A DNA stretch of 64,000 nt, taken from assembly GCF_019219825.1 (NCBI RefSeq), contig NZ_JAHUXH010000029.1, forward strand, positions 1 through 64,000, given 5' to 3'. Position numbers and translations under genes: made by a program. This stretch comes from Streptomyces sp. TRM70350. GTDB lineage: Bacteria > Actinomycetota > Actinomycetes > Streptomycetales > Streptomycetaceae. Shown here one piece after another: positions 44,872 to 53,435 of this stretch. The notes below the pieces were generated by a model. That model did not search any database, was not told the DNA's origin, and saw nothing but the letters and a program-made list of their open reading frames with translations. Every line of letters begins with the position of its first letter. The stretch's first letter is position 1.

Positions 44872-45294
44872 ATGCGTTCACTTCGCGCGAGGCGTCTCAT
44901 CGCGGCGTCTGCCACCACCGTTCTGATGGCGGGCGGCGCAGCGGTCGGCGCGGCGGGCACGGCTTCGGCCGTCCCGACCAACCACGATCACCACTACAAC
45001 AAGTACTGCGACAACGACCACCGCTGGTGGGACGACCGTAGCGACGGCAAGCACAGCGACGGCAAGCACAAGGACAAGGACCGCGGTGACCATCGCGGAT
45101 ACCACGACCGCCATGACGACCACGACGGTCGCGGCCACAACGGTCACCACAACGGTCACGACGGTCGCGGCGGCCACGGCCACGACAACGGCCACGACGG
45201 TCGGGGCGGCCACGGCAACGGCCACGACGGTCGGGGCGGCAACGGCCACGGCAATGGTCACGGCAACGGCCACGGCAACGGCGGTCGCCACTGA
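44872..45294 (+). CDS. Secreted His/Gly/Asn/Asp-rich protein
   Basis: 140 residues. Signal peptide of about 35 residues ending in AGTASA-VP. The mature part is hydrophilic: TNHDHHYNKYCDNDHRWWDD, then DGKHSDGKHKDKDRGDHRG and repeats built on NGHDGRGGHG and GHGNGHGNGHG. At least a fifth of the mature protein is His, so it may bind metals such as Cu, Zn or Ni outside the cell. One Cys. GGAAAGG is 7 bp before the ATG. Not a family I can name. Repeats are at protein and DNA level. Confidence 0.75.
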   Translation: MRSLRARRLIAASATTVLMAGGAAVGAAGTASAVPTNHDHHYNKYCDNDHRWWDDRSDGKHSDGKHKDKDRGDHRGYHDRHDDHDGRGHNGHHNGHDGRGGHGHDNGHDGRGGHGNGHDGRGGNGHGNGHGNGHGNGGRH

Positions 45295-45315
45295 CAGTCG
45301 CAGCGACACCACGCG

Positions 45316-45345
45316 ATGCGCGACTCCCGCTCGGGAGCCGCGCAT
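45316..45345. terminator. Hairpin terminator
   Basis: ATGCGCG-A-CTCCC (45316-45328) pairs with GGGAG-C-CGCGCAT (45333-45345) with one internal mismatch and a 4-base loop, between two convergent genes. Confidence 0.6.
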
Positions 45346-45424
45346 TGCAACGTTCCGGAGCCAGGAGACGGCGGTGAGTGCCCGCCCGAGCCGCGCTGCG
45401 GGCCTCAGCCGCGCCCGGCTCCGG

Positions 45425-46114
45425 TCACTGTGAGTCGGCCGAACGGCACTCCGGGTGGCCCCACCCCTGGGCGTTCTTGGCGATCGGGTCGCCGGCCGCG
45501 TAGGCGCGGCCGCACCCGCAGCGGCCGGGGAACCTCGCCTTGATCGTGCGGGCGGAACCCCCGCCCTTCCGGGCCGCTTTGGCCGTGGCCGGCCTGCGGC
45601 GCGGGGCGGTCGGCGGGGTGTCGGGGGCGGGCGGCGGCTCCGGTGAGCCGAGGTCGCTGCCCGCGGGCTGCTGCACGGAGGCGGCCTGGCTGGCGGCACG
45701 GTCGGCGAAGTCGTTCAGCGGATCGCCGTCGACCTGGTGGGCGGGGACGTAGCGGAACTCGACCGTGCGGCCGTCGAGCAGTTCGTCGATGCGCACGACC
45801 AGGTCCTGGTTGGCGACCGGCTTGCCGGCGGAGGTCTTCCAGCCGTTGCGCTTCCAGCCGGGCAGCCAGGTGGTGACGGCCTTCATGGCGTACTGCGAGT
45901 CCATCCGGACCTCCAGCGGCACGCCCGGGTCCGTCGCGGCCAACAGCCGCTCCAACGCGGTGAGTTCGGCGACGTTGTTGGTGGCCCTGCCCAGCGGACC
46001 GGCCTCCCACCGGGTGGGGGTCTCGCCCTCGTCGGCGACGACCCAGGCCCAGCCCGCCGGTCCGGGGTTCCCCTTCGAAGCCCCGTCGCACGCGGCCACC
46101 ACTCGTTCACGCAT
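45425..46114 (-). CDS. Ribonuclease HI with C-terminal Cys-rich tail
   Basis: 229 residues. RNase H fold: acidic residues in VAACDGASKGNPGP, NVAELTALERLL, RMDSQYAMK and GDPLNDFADRAA make the metal site. It cuts RNA in RNA-DNA hybrids. The enzyme ends near residue 140; a Pro/Ala linker and a basic segment follow, with a putative zinc-binding tail CGCGRAYAAG and GHPEC. The ATG at 46114 is chosen over the one four codons earlier because RERVVAACDG fits the family start. Confidence 0.85.
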   Translation of the reverse strand: MRERVVAACDGASKGNPGPAGWAWVVADEGETPTRWEAGPLGRATNNVAELTALERLLAATDPGVPLEVRMDSQYAMKAVTTWLPGWKRNGWKTSAGKPVANQDLVVRIDELLDGRTVEFRYVPAHQVDGDPLNDFADRAASQAASVQQPAGSDLGSPEPPPAPDTPPTAPRRRPATAKAARKGGGSARTIKARFPGRCGCGRAYAAGDPIAKNAQGWGHPECRSADSQ

Positions 46115-46187
46115 GTGTCCGATCATGCCACGAACGGCCCGTGTCCCTGATCGCGGAGTCGGTCAGGGGCCATGATCGCGGAATGGG

Positions 46188-46988
46188 TCAGGACACGTCG
46201 CTCAGGTTCGGCATCTCGCCCACGGTGGTCGTGGGGTCGATCACCGAGAAGTTCGCGCCCTGCGGGTCGCTGATCGCGGCGAACCGTCCGAACGGGCTGT
46301 CCATCGGCCCGAACCGCAGCACACCGCCCAGCTTGGTGGCCCGGGCGACGGCGTCGTCGCAGTCGGCGACGCCGAAGTAGACGTTGATGTAGTGCGGCAC
46401 ATCGGGCGGGAACTCGTCGGTCATCTTCATCCGGCCCAGGACGGAGTTGCCCTCCAGGTTGAAGATCCGGAAGTCGATGTCGTCGTCCTCCATCTGCTGC
46501 GCCGTGTACGGGAAGACCGCGGAGAAGAAGGTGTCCGACTTCTCGGGCTCGCGGGTGAAGATCTCCGCCCAGCAGTAGGCGCCCGGCTGGTCCATGGGCG
46601 CCTCGAAGCCCTCGTGGGTGCCCGGTTGCCACACGCCGAAGACGACACCGCTCGGGTCACTGGCCAGGCACATGCTGCCGAAGTCGCCGACCTGCATCGG
46701 ATCCATCAGCACCTGGCCGCCGTTCTCGCGGATCCTGGTGGCGGTGGCGGCCGCGTCGGGGGACGCCAAGTACAGACACCACTGCGACGGGGCCTCCTGG
46801 CCGGGCATCGGCGGTACGACGGCGGCGACGGCCTTGCCGTTCGAGTAGGCCTGGGAGTAGTTGCCGTACTCCGACGCCGCCTCGCCGAAGGTCCAGCCGA
46901 GGACCTCACCGTAGAAGGTCTTGGCACCCTCGACGTCGCCGAACATCGCGTCGGCCCAAATGGGGGTTCCCTCTGGTTTCACAGCCAT
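46188..46988 (-). CDS. Glyoxalase/VOC protein, two domains (CFP32 type)
   Basis: 266 residues made of two VOC modules (1-125 and 130-266). PIWADAMFGDVEGAKTFYGE is the start of the first; PGAYCWAEIFTREPEKSDTF of the second. Family members in Streptomyces are annotated as glyoxalase or hydroxylase; the metal ligands are incomplete, so its activity is open. GAAGGG stands before the ATG at 46988. Confidence 0.85.
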   Translation of the reverse strand: MAVKPEGTPIWADAMFGDVEGAKTFYGEVLGWTFGEAASEYGNYSQAYSNGKAVAAVVPPMPGQEAPSQWCLYLASPDAAATATRIRENGGQVLMDPMQVGDFGSMCLASDPSGVVFGVWQPGTHEGFEAPMDQPGAYCWAEIFTREPEKSDTFFSAVFPYTAQQMEDDDIDFRIFNLEGNSVLGRMKMTDEFPPDVPHYINVYFGVADCDDAVARATKLGGVLRFGPMDSPFGRFAAISDPQGANFSVIDPTTTVGEMPNLSDVS

Positions 46989-47156
46989 GGCCGGGGCCCT
47001 TCCCGATCGGTGGGGTTGTCCGATTCCTCACGCTAGTCATCCGGAAGGCCGCCCGCGCGCCGAACACGCCCCTGCGTCCCAGACTGGAAGGGGCCCCGGG
47101 CGCACGGGGTCGGACACGGCGGATCGCGGGGGCTCTTCGGGGAAGCGGGGCGCGCC

Positions 47157-48275
47157 ATGGCGGTGCCGGACGGGACGATGCGGGCGTGGTCGGTGGTGGC
47201 GCCGGGGCCGGTGGAGGCGGGCGGCCTGCGGCCGGTGGACCGGCCGGTGCCGGTGCCCGGCGAGGACGAGGTGCTGGTGCGGGTGCTGGCGTGCGGGGTG
47301 TGCCGTACCGACCTGCATGTCACCGAGGGCGACCTGCCCGTGCACCGGCCGGGGGTCACGCCGGGGCACGAGGTGGTGGGCGTGGTGGCCGGGTTCGGGA
47401 CGGCCGTGCGCGGCTTCGCGGCCGGGGACCGGGTGGGCGTGGCCTGGCTGCGCCGCACCGACGGCAGCTGCGCCTACTGTGTGCGCGGCGCCGAGAACCT
47501 GTGCCCGGCCTCGCGGTACACGGGCTGGGACGCCGACGGCGGATACGCCGAGTACACGACCGTACCGGCGGCGTTCGCGCACCGGCTGCCGGCCGGCCTC
47601 GACGACGTGGCGGCGGCGCCGCTGCTGTGCGCCGGGATCATCGGCTACCGGGCCCTGAAGCGGGCCTCACTGCCGCCGGGCGGGCGGCTCGGTCTGTACG
47701 GCTTCGGGGGCAGCGCTCATCTGTGTGCGCAGGTGGCGCTCGCCGAGGGCGCCAGGGTGCATGTCCTGACCCGGGGTGCGGCGGCGCGGCGGCTGGCGCT
47801 GGAGCTGGGGGCGGCGTCGGCTCGGGACGTGCTTCAGCTGCCGCCGGAGCCGCTGGACAGCGCGATCCTGTTCGCCCCGGCCGGGGAGCTGGTCCCGGTG
47901 GCGCTGCGGGCGCTGGACCGGGGCGGGGTGCTCTCCATCGCCGGTATCCATCTGACCGACATCCCGCCGCTGCGCTACGCGAGCGAGCTGTTCTACGAGA
48001 AGGAGGTGCGCAGCGTCACCTCCAACACGCGCGAGGACGCCCGTGAGTTCCTGGCGCTGGCCGCGCGGTACGGCGTACGGGCGACGACACACACCTATCC
48101 GATGGCGCGGGCTGCACAGGCGCTGGCGGACCTGAAGGCGGGCCGGTTCCACGGGGCGGCGGTGCTGGTGAACGACTGGTGGACCGGCCGCCCGGGGGCG
48201 ACCGGTCCGCACCGGGCGTACGTCAGCGGAACGCGCGCCGGTCGGCGTGCAGGCGGTCCGTCAGCCGGATGGTGA
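47157..48275 (+). CDS. Zinc-type alcohol dehydrogenase (AdhA-like)
   Basis: 372 residues, medium-chain dehydrogenase/reductase. Catalytic zinc: ACGVCRTDLHV (Cys), GHEVVGVV (His) and the later Cys of PLLCAGIIGYRAL. The NAD fold is LGLYGFGGSAHLCAQVAL near residue 175. The structural zinc loop reads TDGSCAYCVRGAENLC, with Asp in place of the first of four Cys. The C-terminus is about 30 residues longer than usual and its gene overlaps the convergent esterase by 53 bp, so the stop of the ancestral gene was probably lost. Confidence 0.88.
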   Translation: MAVPDGTMRAWSVVAPGPVEAGGLRPVDRPVPVPGEDEVLVRVLACGVCRTDLHVTEGDLPVHRPGVTPGHEVVGVVAGFGTAVRGFAAGDRVGVAWLRRTDGSCAYCVRGAENLCPASRYTGWDADGGYAEYTTVPAAFAHRLPAGLDDVAAAPLLCAGIIGYRALKRASLPPGGRLGLYGFGGSAHLCAQVALAEGARVHVLTRGAAARRLALELGAASARDVLQLPPEPLDSAILFAPAGELVPVALRALDRGGVLSIAGIHLTDIPPLRYASELFYEKEVRSVTSNTREDAREFLALAARYGVRATTHTYPMARAAQALADLKAGRFHGAAVLVNDWWTGRPGATGPHRAYVSGTRAGRRAGGPSAGW

Positions 48276-49422
48276 TGAACTCGTTGTTGTCGGCCTTGCC
48301 CGGCGTACGGCCGGACGAGAACGGGAAGTTGTTGTCGTTCAGCACGGCCAGCGTCCGGTCGTCGAGCAGGACGACGTCCTCGATGGTGACGAACGGGAAG
48401 CGGAAGGTCTCGCCGAAGCCGCCGAGCCCCTTGGGGTTGGCGATGTCCAGCAGGTCGGCGACCAGCGTCTTGTCCATCACGCCGTCGCCGTCGCGGTCGC
48501 GGGTGTCGGCGAGGTAGATCCGCTTGAACTTCGCCGCGTCGCCCTGGCCGCCGTCGCGTTCGATGACCAGGAAGCGGTGCCGGTCGACGGCGACGGCGTC
48601 GCCGATGGCGTGCGCGGTCGACTCCAGGCGGTAGACGAACCGCTTGCCGGTGTAGGCGCGCTTACGCAGGTCGAACTCGCTGAACCGCAGGTCGCCGGGC
48701 GTGTCGCCGGTGACGGTGCCCTCCAGCAGCGGGTAGAGGCGGCGGCCGTCGACGGAGCGGACCAGGCCCTCGAAGCCCTTGCTGCCGCCGATGGTCGGCC
48801 GGCCCCCGCCGAGGTACGGGTTCTCCGGCGCCTGTACGCCGTCCAGCGCGACGGGCGCTTCGAGGAGCCGCCCCTTGGCGTCGAAGTGCAGCAGGAACGG
48901 GCCGAACTCGTCGCCCATCCAGTACGTGCCGTCGGCGACCCGCACGATCGACTCGACGTCGAAGTCGGCGCCGGTCAGCACCCGGTCGGCGCGGGTGAGC
49001 GCGAACGGCACCTTGCGGTACGGGTCGCTCAGATTGAACCCGCCGAGCACCCGGACCTCACCGGTCTTCCCGTCCGGCTTGACGCGGTGGACGCGCAGCA
49101 GGAAGTCGGCGCTGTTGGCCTTGCTGCCGTAACCGTTGTCGGACAGCACGTCGAAGGTGCCGTCGTGCCGGTTGACGATGCCGCTGAAGCCCTGGACGGG
49201 CTGGTCGGCGAAGGGTGCCGCGATGCCGTTGAACGGGCCCGCGCCGATGAGCGCGCCGGACGGCTCGCTGTCCGGCACGAACGTCTCGGCCGGCAGCGAG
49301 GCGAACCCGGTGAGCGTGGGGCGCCCGAAGTCGCCGTCCGTGGGGCCTTTTCCGGCCACCGCGGGAGAGGCCAGCGCCACGGTCAGAACAGCGGCGCCGA
49401 GCAAGATCGAAGGTCTTCTCAT
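48223..49422 (-). CDS. Secreted esterase-like/phytase-like protein
   Basis: 399 residues with a signal peptide (ILLGAAVLTVALASPAVAG). The fold is a beta-propeller of the esterase-like/phytase type: GFSGIVNRHDGTFDVLSDNG, DVESIVRVADGTYWMGDEFG and GFEGLVRSVDGRRLYPLLEG. Calcium-binding acidic loops (DTRDRDGDGVMD) are visible. Exported, probably hydrolysing phosphoesters. Its 3' end overlaps the alcohol dehydrogenase gene by 53 bp. Confidence 0.85.
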   Translation of the reverse strand: MRRPSILLGAAVLTVALASPAVAGKGPTDGDFGRPTLTGFASLPAETFVPDSEPSGALIGAGPFNGIAAPFADQPVQGFSGIVNRHDGTFDVLSDNGYGSKANSADFLLRVHRVKPDGKTGEVRVLGGFNLSDPYRKVPFALTRADRVLTGADFDVESIVRVADGTYWMGDEFGPFLLHFDAKGRLLEAPVALDGVQAPENPYLGGGRPTIGGSKGFEGLVRSVDGRRLYPLLEGTVTGDTPGDLRFSEFDLRKRAYTGKRFVYRLESTAHAIGDAVAVDRHRFLVIERDGGQGDAAKFKRIYLADTRDRDGDGVMDKTLVADLLDIANPKGLGGFGETFRFPFVTIEDVVLLDDRTLAVLNDNNFPFSSGRTPGKADNNEFITIRLTDRLHADRRAFR

Positions 49423-49584
49423 GGCGGGCACCGTAGAGACACGGTATGACCAACACGCCAACGCGGGAAGACGAAACCGGACACGCGTGCGGTCGCGGCT
49501 TTCGTGTCCGACGCGTGTCTTCCCCCGGCCGTCGGGCTGTGCTTGCCTGGGTGGCCTTGTCGGTGGCGGGGCGGGAGTTGCCGT

Positions 49585-50487
49585 ATGGGCAGGCGGTGGG
49601 TGGTCGGGGTGCTGCTGGCCGGTGCCGTGCTGCTCGGCGGCTGCGGGGACCCCGCGTCCGGTCCGGAGGCGGCACCGCCCGCGCCCTCCGTGCCCGAAGC
49701 GTCGGCCACCACCCAGCAACGCGCGCCGCGGCTCCCCGCGAAGGCGCCGACAGTCCTCTATCTCGGCGACTCGCTGGCGATGGAGAACCAGAACGTCCTC
49801 GGCGAGGAACTCCGCCGGGACCTGCGGGCCAAGTACACGAGCGCCCCCTACTCGGGCACCACCCTGTGCGACTACCTGGAGGGCACCGGCGAACGGTCCC
49901 TCGTGCCGGACGCGGACAAGGCGGCGGCCATGGTGCGGTCGGTGCGGCCGGACTTCGTGGTGCTGCAGTTCTGGGGCAACGCATGGGGCTACACACCGTG
50001 CATGGACGGCATCACGTACGACGCCTCCCGCGACCGCTACCTGCAGCGGTACGCCGCCGACGCGCGGCGCCTCACCGAGCAGATCGACGCGGCCGGCGGC
50101 GACCGGCGGCCGCGGATCGTCTGGGTGCTGCAGGGCCCGGACCCGATCACCCCCGACCGGATCCGGCGCGTGAACGCCGTCTACGAGGAGCAGGCCGCGG
50201 CCACCGGCGACCTGGTCGCCGACGCGGGCCGGGCGGTGAGCCCCGCCGGGGCGCGCTACACCTGGACCCAGTACCTGCCCTGCACCGCGTACGAGCGTGC
50301 CCACCCCGACTACTGCACCCAGCCCGGCAGCGACCGCACCGCGCTCCACCATGACGACGACTACCTGCACTTCTGTCTGGCGCCCACGACCTCCACCCCC
50401 AAGCCGTGCCCGGTGCGCTCGCCGGGGATCCTGCGGATCGCGCGGGAGATCACGCGGGTGGTGGGCGAAGCGGCCCGGCGTGACTGA
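49585..50487 (+). CDS. SGNH-hydrolase-like lipoprotein
   Basis: 300 residues. Signal peptide with lipobox VLLGGC (Cys near 20), then an acidic/Pro spacer. The block-I motif VLYLGDSLAMENQNV near residue 58 is that of SGNH hydrolases; RPDFVVLQFWGNAWGY follows, and HHDDDYLHFC near the end supplies the last His block. Surface-anchored; may act on wall polysaccharide acyl groups. ATG 49585 has GGGAG at 8 bp. Confidence 0.8.
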   Translation: MGRRWVVGVLLAGAVLLGGCGDPASGPEAAPPAPSVPEASATTQQRAPRLPAKAPTVLYLGDSLAMENQNVLGEELRRDLRAKYTSAPYSGTTLCDYLEGTGERSLVPDADKAAAMVRSVRPDFVVLQFWGNAWGYTPCMDGITYDASRDRYLQRYAADARRLTEQIDAAGGDRRPRIVWVLQGPDPITPDRIRRVNAVYEEQAAATGDLVADAGRAVSPAGARYTWTQYLPCTAYERAHPDYCTQPGSDRTALHHDDDYLHFCLAPTTSTPKPCPVRSPGILRIAREITRVVGEAARRD

Positions 50488-50541
50488 CGTACGGTCATAC
50501 TCATTCGACAAGGGGCGGACCGGTCCACTGGGATGTCCTCC

Positions 50542-51432
50542 ATGGGTGCCCTCAAAATGCATGCGGACGAAGTGGACCTGGACGCGTCGCTGGTCCGGGG
50601 GCTGATCGCCGGTCAGTTCCCGCAGTGGGCGGAGCTGCCGGTGCGTCGGCTGGAGTCGTCCGGGACCGAGAACGCGATGTTCCGGCTGGGCGACGAGCTG
50701 GTGGTGCGGCTGCCGCGGCATCCGGGCGCCGTCGGGGACGTGGCGCACGAGCTGCGGTGGCTGCCCGAGTTGGGGCCACGGCTGCCCCTGGACACGCCCC
50801 GGCCGGTCGGGCGGGGCGAGCCGGGTGCGGGGTTCCCGTTTCCCTGGTCGGTGTACCGGTGGCTGGAGGGGCGCAATCCCGTCGCGGGGGCGCTCGACGA
50901 GCCGGAGCGGCTGGCCGAGGATCTGGCGGAGTTCGTCGTCGCGCTGCGCCGGGTCGACGCCGGGGGCGGGCCGCCCAACCACCGGGGCGTGCCGCTGGCC
51001 GCCCGGGACGAACCGACGCGGGCGGCCGTCGAGCAGTTGGCGGGCCGTGTGGACACGGACGCGATGACGGCGTTGTGGGAGGAGGCCCTGCGGGCACCGG
51101 AGTACGCCGGTCCGCCGGTGTGGGCACACGGCGACCTGTCTCCCGGGAACGTGCTGGTCAGCGGGGCACGGCTGAGCGCGGTGATCGACTTCGGCCTGGC
51201 GGGAGTGGGGGACCCCGCCGTCGACCTGATCGTGGCCTGGAACCTACTGCCCGCCGGAGCGCGGGAGACCTTCCGTCAGATCGTGGGCGCCGACGACGCC
51301 GAGTGGGCGCGCGGGCGCGGCTGGGCACTGTCGATCTCGCTGATCCAACTGCCGTACTACTGGGACACCAATCCGCCGCTCGCCGAGAGTTCGCGGCATG
51401 TGATCAGGGAGATGCTGGCCGAGCGGGGGTGA
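50542..51432 (+). CDS. Aminoglycoside phosphotransferase-family protein
   Basis: 296 residues. APH fold: SSGTENAMFRLGDELVVRLP (nucleotide loop), VWAHGDLSPGNVLV (catalytic HxD-N loop near residue 193) and AVIDFGLAGVGDPAVDL (metal-binding Asp). Such genes are common in soil actinomycetes and phosphorylate small molecules, not necessarily drugs. ATG 50542 is preferred over 50533 because GGGA is spaced properly. A perfect hairpin ends the gene. Confidence 0.85.
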   Translation: MGALKMHADEVDLDASLVRGLIAGQFPQWAELPVRRLESSGTENAMFRLGDELVVRLPRHPGAVGDVAHELRWLPELGPRLPLDTPRPVGRGEPGAGFPFPWSVYRWLEGRNPVAGALDEPERLAEDLAEFVVALRRVDAGGGPPNHRGVPLAARDEPTRAAVEQLAGRVDTDAMTALWEEALRAPEYAGPPVWAHGDLSPGNVLVSGARLSAVIDFGLAGVGDPAVDLIVAWNLLPAGARETFRQIVGADDAEWARGRGWALSISLIQLPYYWDTNPPLAESSRHVIREMLAERG

Positions 51433-51446
51433 AGGGCCTTCCGGCA

Positions 51447-51481
51447 GGGCCCGCTCCCGGCGTGGGCACAGGAGCGGGCCC
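51447..51481. terminator. Bidirectional hairpin terminator
   Basis: GGGCCCGCTCC (51447-51457) pairs perfectly with GGAGCGGGCCC (51471-51481), between the convergent phosphotransferase and VOC genes. Confidence 0.7.
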
Positions 51482-51498
51482 CTCCCCCGGCACCTGGC

Positions 51499-51981
51499 TC
51501 ACTCCCCCGCGTGCGCCTTCCGCAGGGCCGCGATGTCGAGCTTGCCCATCGACAGCATCGCCTGGGTCGCGCGGTTCGCCTTCTCCGAGTCCGGGTCCGT
51601 CACCAGGTCGAGCAGGACGTCCGGGACGACCTGCCAGGACACGCCGTACTTGTCCCTCAGCCAGCCGCAGGGGCCGGGCTCGCCGCCGTTCTCGGTGAGC
51701 TTGGTCCAGTAGTAGTCGACCTCCTCCTGGTCCGCGCAGAAGATCTGGAAGGAGATCGCCTCGTTGAACGTGAACTGCGGTCCGCCGTTGAGCGCGACGA
51801 ACTGCTGCCCGTTGGCCGTGAACTCGACGGTCATCACCGAGCCGGCGGGACGGGGTGCGGCCTCGCCGTAGCGGGCGACGCGGCCGATGCTGGAGTTCTT
51901 GAAGATCGAGACGTAGTAGTGGGCGGCCTCCTCGGCCTGGTCGTCGAACCAGAGACACGTGGTGAAACCGTCGGTGGCCAT
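51499..51981 (-). CDS. VOC-family (PhnB-like) protein
   Basis: 160 residues. TTCLWFDDQAEEAAHYYVSI, VEFTANGQQFVALNGGPQFT and DYYWTKLTENGG are typical of the PhnB/3-demethylubiquinone-like VOC group. Single domain, cytosolic; function unknown. AGGAGG is 5 bp before ATG 51981, better than the start two codons upstream. Confidence 0.88.
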   Translation of the reverse strand: MATDGFTTCLWFDDQAEEAAHYYVSIFKNSSIGRVARYGEAAPRPAGSVMTVEFTANGQQFVALNGGPQFTFNEAISFQIFCADQEEVDYYWTKLTENGGEPGPCGWLRDKYGVSWQVVPDVLLDLVTDPDSEKANRATQAMLSMGKLDIAALRKAHAGE

Positions 51982-52103
51982 GGGCACCTCCTGGGGCGTG
52001 GAACGCGGTCATCTGTATCGACCGGCAGGGCCCGCGAAACTCACCGGCCGCGCCCAAAAATCCTTCGGTGGCCGCGGGCAGCCTCCGAACTAGCATCGCC
52101 ACC

Positions 52104-53300
52104 ATGACGACGTCACCGCCCGCCGACGGCATCCGGCCCTTCCGCCTCGACATCCCGCAGCGCGACCTCGACGACCTGTACGACCGCCTCGACCGCACCC
52201 GGTGGCCGGACGAGCTGCCCGGCGTCGGTTGGGCGTACGGCGTGCCCGGCGACTATCTGCGCGAGCTCGTCCGGTACTGGCGGCACACCTACGACTGGCG
52301 TGCGGCCGAGGCGCGGCTCAACGAGTGGCCGCAGTTCACGACCACGATCGATGGGACGAACGTCCACTTCGCGCATGTCCGCTCCCCCGAGCCGGACGCC
52401 ACCCCGCTGGTCGTCACGCACGGCTGGCCCGGCTCGATCGTGGAGTTCCTGGACGTGGTGGGGTCGTTGACCGACCCGGCCGCGTACGGCGGTGATCCGG
52501 CGGACGCGTTCCACGTCGTCCTGCCGAGCATCCCCGGCTTCGGGCTGTCCGGGCCGACGCCGGACACCGGCTGGGAGGCGGGCCGGGTCGCCGACGCGTG
52601 GGCCGAGCTGATGAGCCGGCTCGGCTACGAGAGGTTCGGGGCGCAGGGCGGTGACTGGGGTGCCGCGATCTCCCGCGAGCTGGGCCGCGCCCATCCCGGC
52701 CGGGTGATCGGCGTCCATCTGAACCTGCTGCCGGGCGCGCAGGCGGCCACCGAGCCGACCGGTGAGGAGCTGGCGGGGCTCCGCGTGGAGGAGCGGGAGC
52801 GGACGCTCACCTCGTGGCGCCGGTGGAGCGCGTGGTCGCGGGAGGGCACGGGGTACGCCGTGCTGCAGTCCACCCGGCCGCAGACCCTGGCGTACGCGCT
52901 GACCGACTCGCCCGTCGGTCAACTCGCCTGGGTCGTCGAGAAGTTCAGGGAGTGGACGGACTCCGAGGAGCTGCCCGAGGAGGCCGTCGACCGGGACCGG
53001 CTGCTCACCAATGTGATGCTGTACTGGCTGACCGGGACGGCCGGTTCGTCCGCCCGGATCTACTACGAGCGGGCGCACACGCACGACGGCCGCAAGGCCG
53101 AGCCGCAGGAGCCGTCGACCGCGCCGACCGCCCTCGCTCTGTTCCCGGCGGAGCTGCAGATCCCGCTGCGGCACAAGGCGGACCGCACGGAGAACATCGT
53201 GCGCTGGACGGAGTTCGACCGGGGCGGGCACTTCGCGGCGATGGAGGAGCCGGAGCTGCTGGTGGAGGACGTACGGGCGTTCTTCCGGCAGTTGCGGTGA
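52104..53300 (+). CDS. Epoxide hydrolase, EHN-domain type
   Basis: 398 residues. N-terminal EHN region (RPFRLDIPQRDLDDLYDRLD; TRWPDELPGVGW), followed by an alpha/beta hydrolase: THGWPGSIVEF (oxyanion HGWP), nucleophile D184 in GGDWGAAI, and His 376 in GGHFAAMEEP. It opens epoxides with water. ATG at 52104 begins the EHN domain. The stop is 36 bp upstream of the first PopR box of the clpP3 operon, so it is unlikely to be co-regulated. Confidence 0.9.
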   Translation: MTTSPPADGIRPFRLDIPQRDLDDLYDRLDRTRWPDELPGVGWAYGVPGDYLRELVRYWRHTYDWRAAEARLNEWPQFTTTIDGTNVHFAHVRSPEPDATPLVVTHGWPGSIVEFLDVVGSLTDPAAYGGDPADAFHVVLPSIPGFGLSGPTPDTGWEAGRVADAWAELMSRLGYERFGAQGGDWGAAISRELGRAHPGRVIGVHLNLLPGAQAATEPTGEELAGLRVEERERTLTSWRRWSAWSREGTGYAVLQSTRPQTLAYALTDSPVGQLAWVVEKFREWTDSEELPEEAVDRDRLLTNVMLYWLTGTAGSSARIYYERAHTHDGRKAEPQEPSTAPTALALFPAELQIPLRHKADRTENIVRWTEFDRGGHFAAMEEPELLVEDVRAFFRQLR

Positions 53301-53320
53301 GAAGCAGGGGGCGTGAGCGC

Positions 53321-53350
53321 TCTGCCCGTGGCGAATCTGCCGCAGGCAGA
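53321..53350 (+). promoter_or_regulatory. PopR-binding site: one perfect, one imperfect box
   Basis: TCTGCC-N3-GGCAGA at 53336-53350 is a perfect match to the published PopR site from Streptomyces lividans, as I recall it. Fifteen bases before it, TCTGCC-CGT-GGCGAA (53321-53335) matches in four of six bases of the second arm. They sit 86-115 bp before the clpP3 start. Confidence 0.75.
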
Positions 53351-53435
53351 CGAATCCGCCACCGGCGGGGCCCCGGGCCGAGAGTGGACAGCGCAACGCA
53401 TCACCCGCTTCCACTCCTACGACCCGAGGAGCGCC

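Noticed and set aside
50542..51432. Aminoglycoside resistance gene
   Set aside because: Only the general APH fold is shown; substrate cannot be inferred and most such soil homologues do not act on antibiotics.
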